Shown: positions 1 to 11,200 of the stretch, piece after piece | How the letters are laid out: every line of letters begins with the position of its first letter | How positions within the stretch are numbered: position 1 is the first letter of the stretch | Source of the DNA: Calliphora vicina | Taxonomy: Eukaryota > Arthropoda > Insecta > Diptera > Calliphoridae | Reading direction: 5' to 3' | DNA length: 64,000 bases | NCBI RefSeq assembly: GCF_958450345.1 | Contig: NC_088783.1 | Span: 12,155,701-12,219,700 of the forward strand | Notes under the pieces: model-generated | Told to the model about the DNA's origin: nothing | Databases searched by the model: none | What the model saw: only the letters and a program-made list of their open reading frames with translations | Program-made: the position numbers and the translations under genes

Positions 1-905
1 GTGTAGATCGTTGGGAATATTTGCCCGCTTTATCGGAGAATCGTAGTCAACATGCTGGCGTTGTTCTGGGTGATAAATTATATATATCAGGTGTGTATTG
101 CAAATTATGATTTTATGAAAATTTATATAATATACCCATTACCAAAAATCAAAAATCGGCCCGCATATGGCTGAGATATAAGGAAAAAACCAGGACAACC
201 TCGATTTTTTACCTATTATGATCTATATCTGAAGTACTAAGTCATTAATATAGACAATAAGGATATCTAATGATAGATATTTCAAAGATCCCTTGCAACT
301 ACGTTTGCAAATTTTACATTGACATTTTTCTAACAAGAATTAACACTTTCTTCCACATAAAGTCTAAGTTCACTAATAAACATGAAACAATAACAATTTT
401 TATTTCCCCTCTTACAGGTGGCATTGATCGTCACATGGTCTTGTCATCACTTTGGAGTTTTGATGCAAAAACTGAAAAGTGGAACAAATTATGTCAAATG
501 CCCACGCCTAGAGCCGATCATATACTCATTGCATTCGAACAGCACATTTACGCCTGTGGTGGCTGGTATGAAGACCCTTTGACCGAATCAAGAGTCTTGG
601 CGGAGACAATAGATGTCTATGATGTGAAATCGGACACTTGGACGACGGAAACAAAAAATCCAATGCCAAAATATTACACTGGTGTGGCGGCCGTTAAGAG
701 GCGCATTTATTTCATCGGTGGACTACTATCAACAAACACCATAAATCGTGCCACCTCAGCAGTGCAATGCTACGATTTAGATACAAAACAGTGGTCATTT
801 AATGTTGAATGGGAATATCCCAAAGAAGTGTGGGAATGTACATGTGCAGCTTTTTATGTACCACGAGAACGTGATGATTTTGTTATGTCCTTTTATGGGA
901 TGTAA
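1..905 (+). CDS. Kelch-repeat protein, C-terminal exons (partial)
   Basis: Two exons are visible. The first is truncated by the window edge and runs to 90 in frame from base 3; the intron is 91-417 (GT at 91, acceptor cttacag ending at 417); the last exon is 418-905 with stop TAA at 903-905. The split codon restores a Gly-Gly pair (YISGGIDRHMV), the hallmark of a kelch blade. Further blades show HIYACGGWYEDP and RIYFIGGLLS, each followed by a conserved Tyr/Trp pattern (VYDVKSDTW, CYDLDTKQW). The protein ends WECTCAAFYVPRERDDF...FYGM. Kelch propellers of this kind usually follow an N-terminal BTB-BACK region and act as Cullin-3 substrate adaptors; that part lies outside the window, so the BTB-kelch (KLHL) assignment is inference. 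An apparent upstream ATG at 270 is intronic and is not the start. Confidence 0.88.
131..305 (+). mobile_element. DINE-1/mini-me-like Helitron fragment in kelch intron
   Basis: Internal fragment of the dispersed family seen best at 36155-37026. It keeps the tatacccatt start, the ggctgagatataagg block and the aatatagacaataaggatat block, but lacks the 5' core and 3' hairpin. It makes up about half of the kelch intron. Confidence 0.75.
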
Positions 906-1804
906 ATGGCAGATATATTATTTATTAAAAACCATATACTTATATATAAATTATTTTGTACTTTTTATATAAACAAAACAAACAAAAAAAAAACACGCGA
1001 AACAAAATGTTAAAACATTTTTAACACTTATAGTTCTATTTTCTTTCTATAAAGTATTTGTAAATATGTTTAGAATAGAAAGAACAAAATTATTACAATT
1101 TTTGCTGAATTAATCTGTTTTATTTTTTCTCCTGGAAAATACTGAATGAAAATTCATACAATTATAGTATTTGAGAATCTCTGTTGTAATCTGTAGGAAA
1201 CAAAATTCAATTTGAATGCTTTATTTTTTCTTTATATTACCTATTCAATAAATTGTTTAGTGCTAAGTTTCTTTATATGAATATAAAAATCATTTTATAT
1301 AGATATTTTTTTTTTTGTATAATTTTATACTAACAATTTGAATTTAATTTTAACATTAATTGTTTTTTTATATTGCTATTATTGTTTTTTTAAATTATTA
1401 TTATTTTGCTTTTTTTATATAATAGAATTGCTGCAATATTTATAAAATCTTGTCGTTATATACATAAATATGTGTGTATATAAATTTTCTTTTTTACTTT
1501 TTTATATATTTGTGGCAGGGCCATTTTTTAATGAAAATAAATTTAAAAGTAAACTTACAAACATAATTACATACAACAATATTTACTTAGAAGAGAAAAA
1601 ACAATTTAGAATCTGTATTGAATCCATACACATTTGTTTTTATTGTGATTTTTAAAAACGATTTAAAAAAAACTTTTTTCAAATATTTCAATGAATTAGA
1701 AATTTGATCTTTAAATAAAAACAGTGAATTATAAAAAAATTATATATATATATATATGTTATTTGTTTTATTTAAGTGTAAACAAAACCGTTCAGTTTTT
1801 TAAA
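906..1804. other. Kelch 3' UTR and AT-rich intergenic DNA
   Basis: Very AT-rich sequence follows the kelch stop. It holds a canonical AATAAA at 1247-1252 that may end the kelch mRNA. A 61-codon ORF at 1470-1655 has low-complexity composition and no recognisable domain, so it is not called. Confidence 0.5.
1247..1252 (+). terminator. Candidate poly(A) signal of kelch gene
   Basis: AATAAA about 340 bp after the kelch stop codon, followed by T-rich sequence. Confidence 0.4.
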
Positions 1805-2345
1805 TATGGCTAGAGTCAAGATTTGCGAAAATTTAAAGACCAAAATAATAAACGTTTTTAATGGATTGAAGCAAAAAACAAAAAAATAAGCAGATGCTAA
1901 AATTATAACAAAAAAAGCTTAAGATCTAAAATTGTGAGGTAGACTTCGTAAACCTACTCCAAGACAAGATAGTTTAATAACAAGAGCGTTCAAGAAATTC
2001 CCAAAAATTACTCGCAAGGAGGTTATCAATAATTTATAATTGGAAATTAGTTCTTTAAACAATGTTATGTATCCATACGCTAAAGAAAAATTCCTTCAGT
2101 TTGGACCGAATGGTTACAATCCAATGAGGTGCATGTTTTAAAGTGACCTGTCCAATCGTCAGATCTCAGTACCATAGAAAACACATAAGGGAATTGGGGT
2201 AGCAAAATACGGAAGGAAGCTTTATCAGATGCGGTCAAAATTTGTAACTTAATTTTTAACCGAATAGGCTGATATTTGGATTCAATGAAAATTCATAATG
2301 ACAATGCAATATTATGTTCGAAAACACTAAAATAAGATAAAAATA
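1805..2345 (+). pseudogene. Tc1-like transposase relic
   Basis: Starts ATGGCTAGAGTC. Frames carry a Tc1-type N-terminal region (GRLRKPTPRQDSLITRAFKK, then FPKITRKEVINNL), a DNA-binding helix-turn-helix region in this family. A decayed C-terminal stretch around 2140-2200 matches the usual SQSPDLNPIEN-W block. Stops and frameshifts are frequent and the catalytic domain is mostly deleted. The N-terminal part matches the relic at 26944-27110. Confidence 0.72.
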
Positions 2346-2438
2346 TTTTACTGGCTCACGATCAACTTACAGCGTGATGAACATTAATATTTGTTGAAAA
2401 AATCTTGTTTTAAAAATCATTTTGGCTCATAACTAGTT

Positions 2439-2874
2439 GTGTTCGCGTACTTGACAATTTGTACAGATTATCACTGGAAGTTCCGGGATTCCGTTCGTTT
2501 ACTTTTAAAGACTTGTAACGAGAGAACAAGAGAGTGTTAAAAGTGATAGTTCGTAGATAGAGAACATGATATTTTTTACTGGACATTTTTTGTCCAGCAA
2601 AAAATATCAACATAAAAAATACGTTTAAAACATATTGTTGCAAATGTAAACAAAACAAAAAAGTTGAAAATTAACACAATTTATAAGTTTTGCAAAGAAA
2701 AGAAGTAAAATAACACAAAAGAAACGTTTTAAATTGGTTTATAATAAAATACAACTTATTTTTACAAATTGCTGTTCGCGTACTTTTTTGGTTATTTTTC
2801 AGATTGAGAGTAAATTATTTTTACTCTCTAAAATAAAGTTACTGGATATTTTTTACTGGAAAGTACGCGAACCC
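2439..2874. repeat. MITE-like element with GTTCGCGTAC inverted ends
   Basis: The left end reads gtgttcgcgtact and the right end agtacgcgaaccc, so the ends are inverted. A third copy of the motif lies at 2772-2785. The phrase gatattttttactgga occurs near 2568 and again near 2847. No transposase or clear target duplication is visible. Confidence 0.5.
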
Positions 2875-4170
2875 ACCTACTATTTTTCTACACAATTTTA
2901 GTTTTATACAAAAATCTTACCTTGTCATTAAATTTATGTTTATACATACGACATGCATATGTATAATTATTGTAAATTTTTAAAAACACTTTATTTTAGG
3001 TATTTTTTGTTGATCATTTTCTTTTGGAATATTTATAAGATAAACACTTGCAAAAATGCATATCAATTTAAAATTATTTAATTTTTTATTGTTGATTTGA
3101 ATAATTTGTTGTTATTCACTTTGTTAAGATGTGTAGGTTTAATTTTTAGTTTTTAATACTTTTTTCCACACCACGATTTATTAATCTAATATGAAATTTC
3201 TTATAAGATAAAAAAAACATGATCGATTTTGTTATTCTGCAGCAGCATTAACTTCGCTGCTAGCAGCAAAATTCATCAAACTTGCACAACACACAAACAC
3301 GTAAATTTGTTATGTATTTGAAGATCTAAAAGCTTTGTAATCTTCAAACTTTTTTAAAAGAAAAATATTTAACAATAATAATATAATTTACACAAAAAAT
3401 TAATTGAGTTTCGCAGCAAATTCAAACTCACGCGCCAAGGGAAATTAAGTGCTACTAACTTAGCGATTTCCTAAGAAAATCTAATGATTTTTAAAGCAAT
3501 TGTAACCCTGCAGCCACACGATCAAGTCACAATGTATATACTTTGTGATAAAGTTTTTCTTTTTTCTTTTTTTTAGAATTTAAATTTGGTTGGCGGAGTT
3601 GAAAAACTCTCAAATTGCCAGGTTATCCCACGTAGATTTGTAGTTCCCAGTCGACCTATATCTTCATATAGGAAGCTGGAACTTTAAATCATTTATTAAA
3701 AAGTTAGGTTATGAAAACCAAAAACGATTGCATGTGGACAATGTAAACTTCGAGAAACTGTAACGCGGTACAGTTAGACGACGCCAAACATTATCCAATG
3801 CGAGAGTGAGCCGCAAAACTCTCGAAGGCAGCGAAAAAGGGACGGCCTGATTGCCCTTAAGCGATAATGACAATGACGAGCGAGCTCTTTCTCCACCCAG
3901 AGCTGAATTACGACTGTCAAGTTTTTCTTGATAGTCTTTTATTTTACATATACTGTTTGCCAAAATTTAAAGTTGTGACGTAGGCTGCACGCAACTTGAA
4001 AACAATTTTAGTACAAAGTGTGCAAAAAAAAAATTGTAATCAGCTGTTTTCTTGATTGAAAATTGAAACACTAACTTGAATGAGAAATTGATATCAAGTT
4101 CATTTCAATTCTTAAAAGTGTGAGTGTATTAGTAAAAAGGTGTGACTGTATTAAAACTTGATCGTATAAC
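2875..4170. other. Intergenic DNA, nothing recognised
   Basis: No domain-bearing ORF. The 84-codon minus ORF at 3709-3963 overlaps a somewhat more GC-rich stretch but matches no family I know. Small ORFs are treated as chance. Confidence 0.4.
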
Positions 4171-4248
4171 TAGAGTATCCAAAACCGAAACCGAAAACCG
4201 GTCAACCGGTTTTTTCATCTTTGTAAACCCAATCGGTTTCGATATACA
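4171..4248 (+). mobile_element. Fragment of hAT-like TAGAGTATCC MITE
   Basis: The 5' end of the element that is complete at 49572-49954. It shows tagagtatccaaaaccg and repeated ccggtt motifs, then breaks off into unrelated sequence. Confidence 0.6.
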
Positions 4249-4337
4249 TTCGACTCTAAAAGTGGTCTGTCCCGACGAAAACTGGACGGTTGGCAAGTCT
4301 ATGAGTGCCTTGGGTATGCTTAAGCATTAGAAGTGAC

Positions 4338-4563
4338 GATATCTATATGTAGATAGCGGAGTCGATATAGCCATGTTCGTATGTATTTGAAATCAACATT
4401 CCGTACCCTTCAAATATCTTACATACATGATTCATACATCAATATATTCGCTATAGACCCGGTTCGGTTGCTATTTAAAATCGAGAAAATTTAGCCACAA
4501 ATGGCTGAGATAGAAGAAAAAATCCGGACAACCTAGATTTTTGACCTATTCTTGATTTATGTA
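4338..4563 (+). mobile_element. DINE-1/mini-me-like Helitron fragment
   Basis: Contains the core blocks gatagcggagtcgatatag, ccatgttcgt and gattcatacatcaatat. Both ends of the full element are missing. Confidence 0.8.
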
Positions 4564-4655
4564 TGTATTATAAGAGCTAGTTTCTTACTTGTCAGTTAAA
4601 CTCAGCATAACACGCTGTTATATTAATCCTGAAACATATTTTGCCGGGATTTAAC

Positions 4656-5640
4656 CAATGATTGTGTTTCTCACTAATGGATTAATTTTGTAAGCATTGC
4701 CAACTTTTCAGTCAAATCACATGTGCATTCCTCAAAATTTTTCATAAAAATATGGCAATACTTAAAATTTTATTTTTTGTAAATTTTAACTTTGTAAACG
4801 AAAAAGTGACATTAAAGTATATAAATTGTATATTAAAAATTATATTTATGTTAACAAAGCAAATCAAAACAAAGAGCAAAGGGGTTACTCTCTATTTCGA
4901 TGCGAAAGGTAAATGCGTTAAGAATACAATTTTGTACTATTTTTGTCTACGCAAACGCTGAATTGATTATTTTATTTTTCAGCTGTTTGTGCTTTGGAAT
5001 TTTATTACTTAGGTTGAACTCATCAATGATGCTCAGTTAAACCGAGATTATATAGTAAATAAACAATAGCGTTATTCACAATCTTGTGGAAATGATCTTG
5101 CGTTTTTGCAAATACAAAATCGTATAGGTTTTTGTGTGTATTTTGTTATTGGATTGCCGTATAATTTTGCAATCCAATAACATACCGCTAATAAGTGAGA
5201 AACACAATTTTATCTTTATCCCAGAAAATAGCTCTAAGAGCTAGTTTCTGGGATAGAGATAATCTACATTCTTCGCTTAAACCTAAATTAAACTAAACAT
5301 TGTGTTTCTCACTTATTGTTTATATGCTATATAATCTAGGTTTAACTGAGCATCATTGGTGAGTTAAACCTAAGTATAAAATGCCAAAGCACAAACAGAT
5401 GGAAAATAAAATAAACAATTCAGCACAGCAGCTCTTTGTTTTTATTTGCTTTATTAACATCAATATCATTTTTAATATACATTTTATATACTTTTATGTC
5501 GCTTTTTCTTTTAGAAAGTTAAAATTTACAAAAAAAGTTTCTCACTAGTGGATTAATTTTGTTAGCATTGCCATACTTTTCAGTCAAATCACATGTTTAT
5601 TCTTCAAATTTTTTCATATAAATATGGCAATACTATACAT
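4656..5640. repeat. Fold-back element with long inverted arms and flanking direct repeats
   Basis: Two direct copies of a ~97-bp block, each starting gtttctcacta and ending atatggcaatac, lie at about 4668-4763 and 5539-5635. Between them the sequence folds on itself: 4772-5070 is the inverse of 5300-5538, for example tgtgctttgg near 4990 against ccaaagcaca near 5384. The left arm has ~70 extra bases. A second, nested dyad centres near 5237 (cccagaaa against tttctggg). No transposase is present; the ORF at 4752-4961 lies inside an arm. Confidence 0.75.
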
Positions 5641-5673
5641 TTTATAAGAAAAAGCAACCGCGTTACATAACTC

Positions 5674-6280
5674 TTTAATATTGTCATTCCGTTTGTAATT
5701 TCTACATTTTTCATTTCCGACCCCACAAAGTATATATGTATATATTCTGGATCATTATATATAGCGAAGTCGATATAGCCATGTCCGTCTGTATGTTGAA
5801 ATCAGCTTTCCGTAGCCCTCAAATAACTTTCATACATGATTAATACATCAATATATCGGGAATTCTTCCGGCTCTGTTGCTCAACAAAATCGGCCGACAA
5901 TTGGCTGAGATATAAGAAAAAACCGGTACAACTTCGTTTTTTTTTCCTATTTTTGATATAGATATTTCAGAGTCCATTGCAACGATGTATGTATATAAGG
6001 CTATAGTAAGTTGGACCTAGAATGGGTCAAAATAGGGAAAAATTATTTTTTTTATACCGAATTTTTCTTCATCGAAAATTTTTTTTTTCATAAAATCTTT
6101 TTCCAATTTTTTTTTAAATTACAAAAAAATTTAAAAAAAATAAAAAACAAAATTTGGAAAAAACTTTTTTAAAAAGAATTTCCAAAAAAAAATTAATTTT
6201 GTTTACCTAATAATATTTAATTTTTTTTTTAAAGTATAATTTGGTGAAGATTCGGCACAGCCGAATATAGCTCTATAGTA
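5674..6280 (+). mobile_element. DINE-1/mini-me-like Helitron copy
   Basis: Runs from the ttgtcattccgtttgtaat block through tttccgaccccac, the gccatgtccgtctgt block and an A/T-rich centre to the 3' hairpin attcggc-aca-gccgaat at 6250-6266. The 5' end is slightly truncated and the (GTCT)n tract is a single unit. Confidence 0.85.
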
Positions 6281-6408
6281 AATAATTTGATGAAAATCGA
6301 GAAAAACTCAAAAATGCAATTCCACTTAGAAAACTAAAAGTGATTTCATTCTAAAGAAGCTAAATACGGAATTAATTCCACTTTCGATCGTAATGGAATG
6401 CTGTGACA

Positions 6409-6492
6409 GGGGCTTCTGCATGTAGATCAAGCCCAAGGAATTGTTCTACTTCGATAGGATGTGTAAATAAATCCACTGGACGCAGTGAATTC
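6409..6492. repeat. ~80-bp repeat shared with Kap3 intron
   Basis: The reverse complement aligns with 10011-10085 (shared words include tccagtggattta and tcgaagtag). Family unknown. Confidence 0.6.
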
Positions 6493-7975
6493 TGATTTTG
6501 ATAGATTTTATGATTTGCGCAAATTGTTATTACTTCATTGCAAAATATTATCCGGAATTTATGGAAAAGTCTTGAAATTTTACAAATTGTATCAGTTTAG
6601 AACTTGATTTCTATCCCAAAATCTAAACTAATTTTCTAAATATTTAAACATCGGTTGGTTTGTTTGAAATATATAGTATATATATATATATTTATTTTAT
6701 TTATTTTCTTTATATTTTATATAACTTTTTGTTGTTATTATGGCGTACATTAAGAAGAAGATTTTATAAAACAAAACATCATAGGGAAACGTTTAAAACT
6801 GTACGAATGAAAATGTTATATGCCAACGTATAAATTCAAACGTTTCAATGCATTTTATTTTATAAAATAAGTCCATAAATATCTTTCTATGCTTTTTTTT
6901 TTGTTTCAATTTAACACTTTTTCTTCATACATATAGTACATACATTTATAATTTTATATTCATATACATACATACATATATATTGTATTTTATATTTTTA
7001 TTAAATGTCTTTAATTAAAAATCAATTATTTATGTTTTATGCTAAAGAATATTGTATGATATACAAACATACAATACATTATTACAATACAATTATAAAG
7101 TAAAATGGGATAGAGTCTTCTACAAGGATTTGCCTTTTGTATCAAAATTAATTTTTGAAACAACTACTTGAAGCCAATCGAGTATTAGCGAGTATTAAAA
7201 TAATAAAAAAAATCATGTCAGTTTTGTACGTTTCGCATTGTTGTTTGTTTTTTTTTTAATTGATAAAAAGCTTTAATAAAATTACCATAAAATAAAAAAC
7301 ACTATAAATGAGTTAAACCATCTTTAGTTTTTCTCATTAACAGTGTTTCTATATGCGTTATTTTTTGGCAAAAAAAAAGAACGAAACACATTTTGGTATT
7401 AGTTTTATACTTAAACAAAAAAACTTAAAAAATATTTCATTCGTTTCTAAACGTAAAAAAATAACAAAAAAAAATAATTTAATTTTAATAAGAATATTTT
7501 AAATTAAACAAAAAAAAAAAACATGACACTTGACTAAAAATAAATAACTGGTCAATTTGTTAATTTGATTTTCTAAGAATTTGTTCGTTCGTTCGTTTTT
7601 GTTTTAATATTTGATTTGCTTGTTTCTTTTTTTTAATATTGTAGTATTGTTTTAAAGGAAAGTTAAATATCACATATATTTTGTAAATAAAAATAAAAAT
7701 TAACATAAAATAAACTTAATTAATTAAACAAATAAAATACATAATTCCGTAAAAATTAAATTTATAATGATTTGTTTGTTTAGTTTCTTCGTTTTTCTTT
7801 TTGTGGTATAAACAAGGACTAGCTTCGTTTTGGTTTTTTTTCTCTAACTTAAAAACAATTATATAAAAAAATGTCGTTATTAAAATTATATTAAAAATAA
7901 ACATAAAAAAATAAACAATCGTAAGTATACTAATTTATGATGTGCGCTAAGCAAAGAAATGTCTACAAATATTTG
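6493..7975. other. AT-rich intergenic DNA downstream of Kap3
   Basis: Homopolymer and dinucleotide-rich sequence between the repeat and the Kap3 3' end. No coding signal. Confidence 0.45.
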
Positions 7976-7978
7976 GCT

Positions 7979-7984
7979 TTTATT
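7979..7984 (-). terminator. Candidate Kap3 poly(A) signal
   Basis: TTTATT on the plus strand (AATAAA on the Kap3 strand), about 240 bases after the Kap3 stop codon. Inferred from position only. Confidence 0.35.
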
Positions 7985-8225
7985 TTGCCATAGAGAGAGA
8001 GTATATTGAAAGCTAAACATAACATAACTATCAAAACAACTAAATTGATTTTTGTCAATGATTGATTTCTTTCAAAATGCAAAACATTATTTGTTCTTCA
8101 AATTAAAGTAAATTATGTACTACTATATAATTAAATGCCTTCCTTTTTCTCATTATCTTTAACTATAATTTAAGCACAATAACATATTTTTTTTATAACT
8201 TCTTTTCAAATATTTTAATTTGTTT

Positions 8226-11200
8226 TTAAGCCAATAAAAGCTCTTCGTGTAAGCCTTCTGAATCTAAAGATTTATTCGATTTAAATATATAATTGGAGTC
8301 TCCCTGGCTGGAGTTTTGTGATTTATTACTGAAAGTCATGTTGTAAATGTCATCAAGATCTTGACTGCGCCTAAAACTGTTAAATAAAATAAATCATATT
8401 TAGAATTTTTAAATTTCATTACAAGAAAAGTGTTAAACAAAACTACCTGCTCACTGGACGACTGTAAGTTGAATTGGTGGGACTAGCGGGATGATTACTG
8501 TTGTTACTGTCATTATCTTCGCTTTCTTTATTGTTGTGTGTTGTATTGTAGAGATCGCAATTGTCTAGATATTCACCACGCAAGTAGTTGTCCAAGTTGT
8601 GTTCCTCGTCTGCCTCATCATTGTAGCTTTCGTTATTGTCCTCGTGCTGTTGTGACTCCACCATACACAACCACTGAGAGTTGTGATTACGGAATTTTTC
8701 CAGCTATTAAATTAAAAATCAAATTATTTAATGAAAATACAGACACATATTTAAAAGAATTAATTCTTAAATCAAATTATTCTAAAATTCTCTTAACCAT
8801 TCCATTAAATAGACATAATTCCTTAGTTCTTCAAACGTAGATAATTAATAGAGAATTAATTATAATTAATAAATTAATCCATTACAAAATAACTTAATAA
8901 AATCTACTGAATGATTCAATTTGTCTTCAATTCAAATCTTCGAGTCCATGACTATTTGAATAACACACAGGTTTTTGGTTAAAAAATAATTTGAGCTCTA
9001 TGCACTTTGCCCAATGCTTCTCCAATTTGTTTATCCCATTCAAAAACTAAATATGTATTTGTTTGTGAGATGATTTCATCGTTAGAGTCAAATCTCTTTC
9101 CGCCGAGCCATTTCTTCAGGTTTTGGAAACAAGAAATATTCACTCGGGGCTAAATCCGGAGAAAAGAACGAATGAGGAAGCAATTCGTAGCCTAATTCAT
9201 GGATTTTTGCATTGGAAACTGCACATGTGAGCACCCTTGCATTGTCCTGGTGAAAAATTATTTTTTTTCTTGGCCAAATGCGGTCGTACTTTTTTAAAAT
9301 CCTCATTAAATCGATCAAATAAGTTGACATAATATTCGCCATTGATTGGTTTACTCTCAATGTGGATTATAGCGCATGCATCAGAAAAAACGATAGCATG
9401 ACTATATTGGCTAACAAACCCACCTTGGCCTTCTTTGGCGCCGATTCAACCCGAGAAATCAAATGTTTCGTCCATATTTCGGTTGAACAACCACTGAGCC
9501 ATGTGAGATGCCTATGGCTTTCAATCTTTTAATCTCCGATCGACCAACATCAAATCGGGAATTTGTTTAATTTTTTTCGGGTGTAGAGACCTCAACTGGT
9601 CGTCTTTTAATCTTTCGGCATCTTGCCCTCCGTGCCCTCAAATGGATACTATAGAGGGAAACAAAAAATCTACCAATCAAGGAACACAAGAATGACAGCA
9701 AATTTTTTCTCGGTTGTGATAGGAGGAGTCATGCACATTCCAACATCACATAGTTTGAGGCCTCCACGAGACATTTCGAAGACTCAAACGAGCTCTAAAA
9801 GGTCCAGATGTTTGTGAAGGATCCATTTGATCGCAAACAGGTTTGTACGAGATTCATATCATCAATTCCACGGATTCAGGATACTTTATGATCTTTGTTA
9901 TAGAGGGCGCTAAAAACAAGAGACGCTTGACTTCACAACTGATGACAAAATGACGCAACAGGCTTTATTTTTTCTAGTCTCGCTTAAGAACCCTCACATA
10001 TTCAACTCATGTAGGTCCAGTGGATTTATGGACTCATCCAATCGAAGTAGCACAATTACTTGAAGTTGACCTCTATGCAGAACCCTCAGATTGAAAACTG
10101 TATAGTTATATATATATTTATTATATGACAGCGAAGCCATAAAGGCAATTACTTGATATTAGATCTTAAAGTTAATTAATAAATTTAACCTAACGAAATT
10201 GCCTTTTGTATACTCTTATACAACGTTCAAATAAAACTATGCTCTTATTATTTTAAAAGAATTTGTGCACATACCTTAATACGTTTCGCCCACTCTGTAT
10301 CGCTGATAGCAATAATGTCCAGACAGTAATCACACACTTTGCGTATCTCGGCATTTTTGTCATGCATCAAATCAATAAGATACGCCGGTGATTCTGTCTC
10401 CTTAATCATGTACTCGCGAGTACTTTCGTGCCTCAAAATCTGCTGGAATACGAAAATGATTTGCAAAACAATTTCATCGTCCTCCTGTTTGGCCTTCAAC
10501 AATTCGATCAAAGACAGCACAACGTTGGCGCGACAAAACAGCAAAGCACAAAATTCATCATGGGCACATGTGCCTAAATACACAATAGTATCCAAAACGA
10601 GATCATCCATTTTCGTGCCCGGAATTAGGATATTTCTTATCCAGGGTATCAATTGGAAATTTTGTAAAATCTGTGAATAGTCTAAATCGGCCAGCGATAG
10701 ATTACCCAAAATTCCCAAACATTCAACTATAAATGACTCATCATCGCAGATGGTTAGAATGCGTGCCAAATCGCCCACATAATCAATGAACAGGGGCTGC
10801 AATGATTCGTGTTGCGACAGATTGCGGAGCAGTTTCATGAGTAGGGAGTCTTGATATTTGAAAGCACGATCCATGAGACTGTGCAGACGATTGCCTTCGA
10901 CCATAATTTGAGCATTACGACGATTGAGAGAGAGATTGATGCAGAGAGAGATTAGGTCCAAATCAACTTTAGAATTGAGATTTAAAATAATAGCATCCGT
11001 GGCCATTTGTACGCATTCGGTATGGGTAAACATGGCTTTAACCTAGTAAATAAAAATCAATATTAAATTAAAATATAATAGAATCAGAAAATGCTTTTAT
11101 CATTTTCCTTACCTTATCATCCAAACTCATGTGATACAATATCTTTACCACTATGCCGTGATGTTTTTCATCATTGATAAACATAACCAAAAGCGGCAAA

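Noticed and set aside
270..417. Upstream extension of the kelch ORF
   Set aside because: It is intron; the acceptor at 417 and the split glycine codon with base 90 restore the kelch motif.
2916..2960. Donor-like GTAAG after ATGACAAG on minus strand
   Set aside because: Lies beyond the Kap3 3' end, has no acceptor partner and no conserved peptide.
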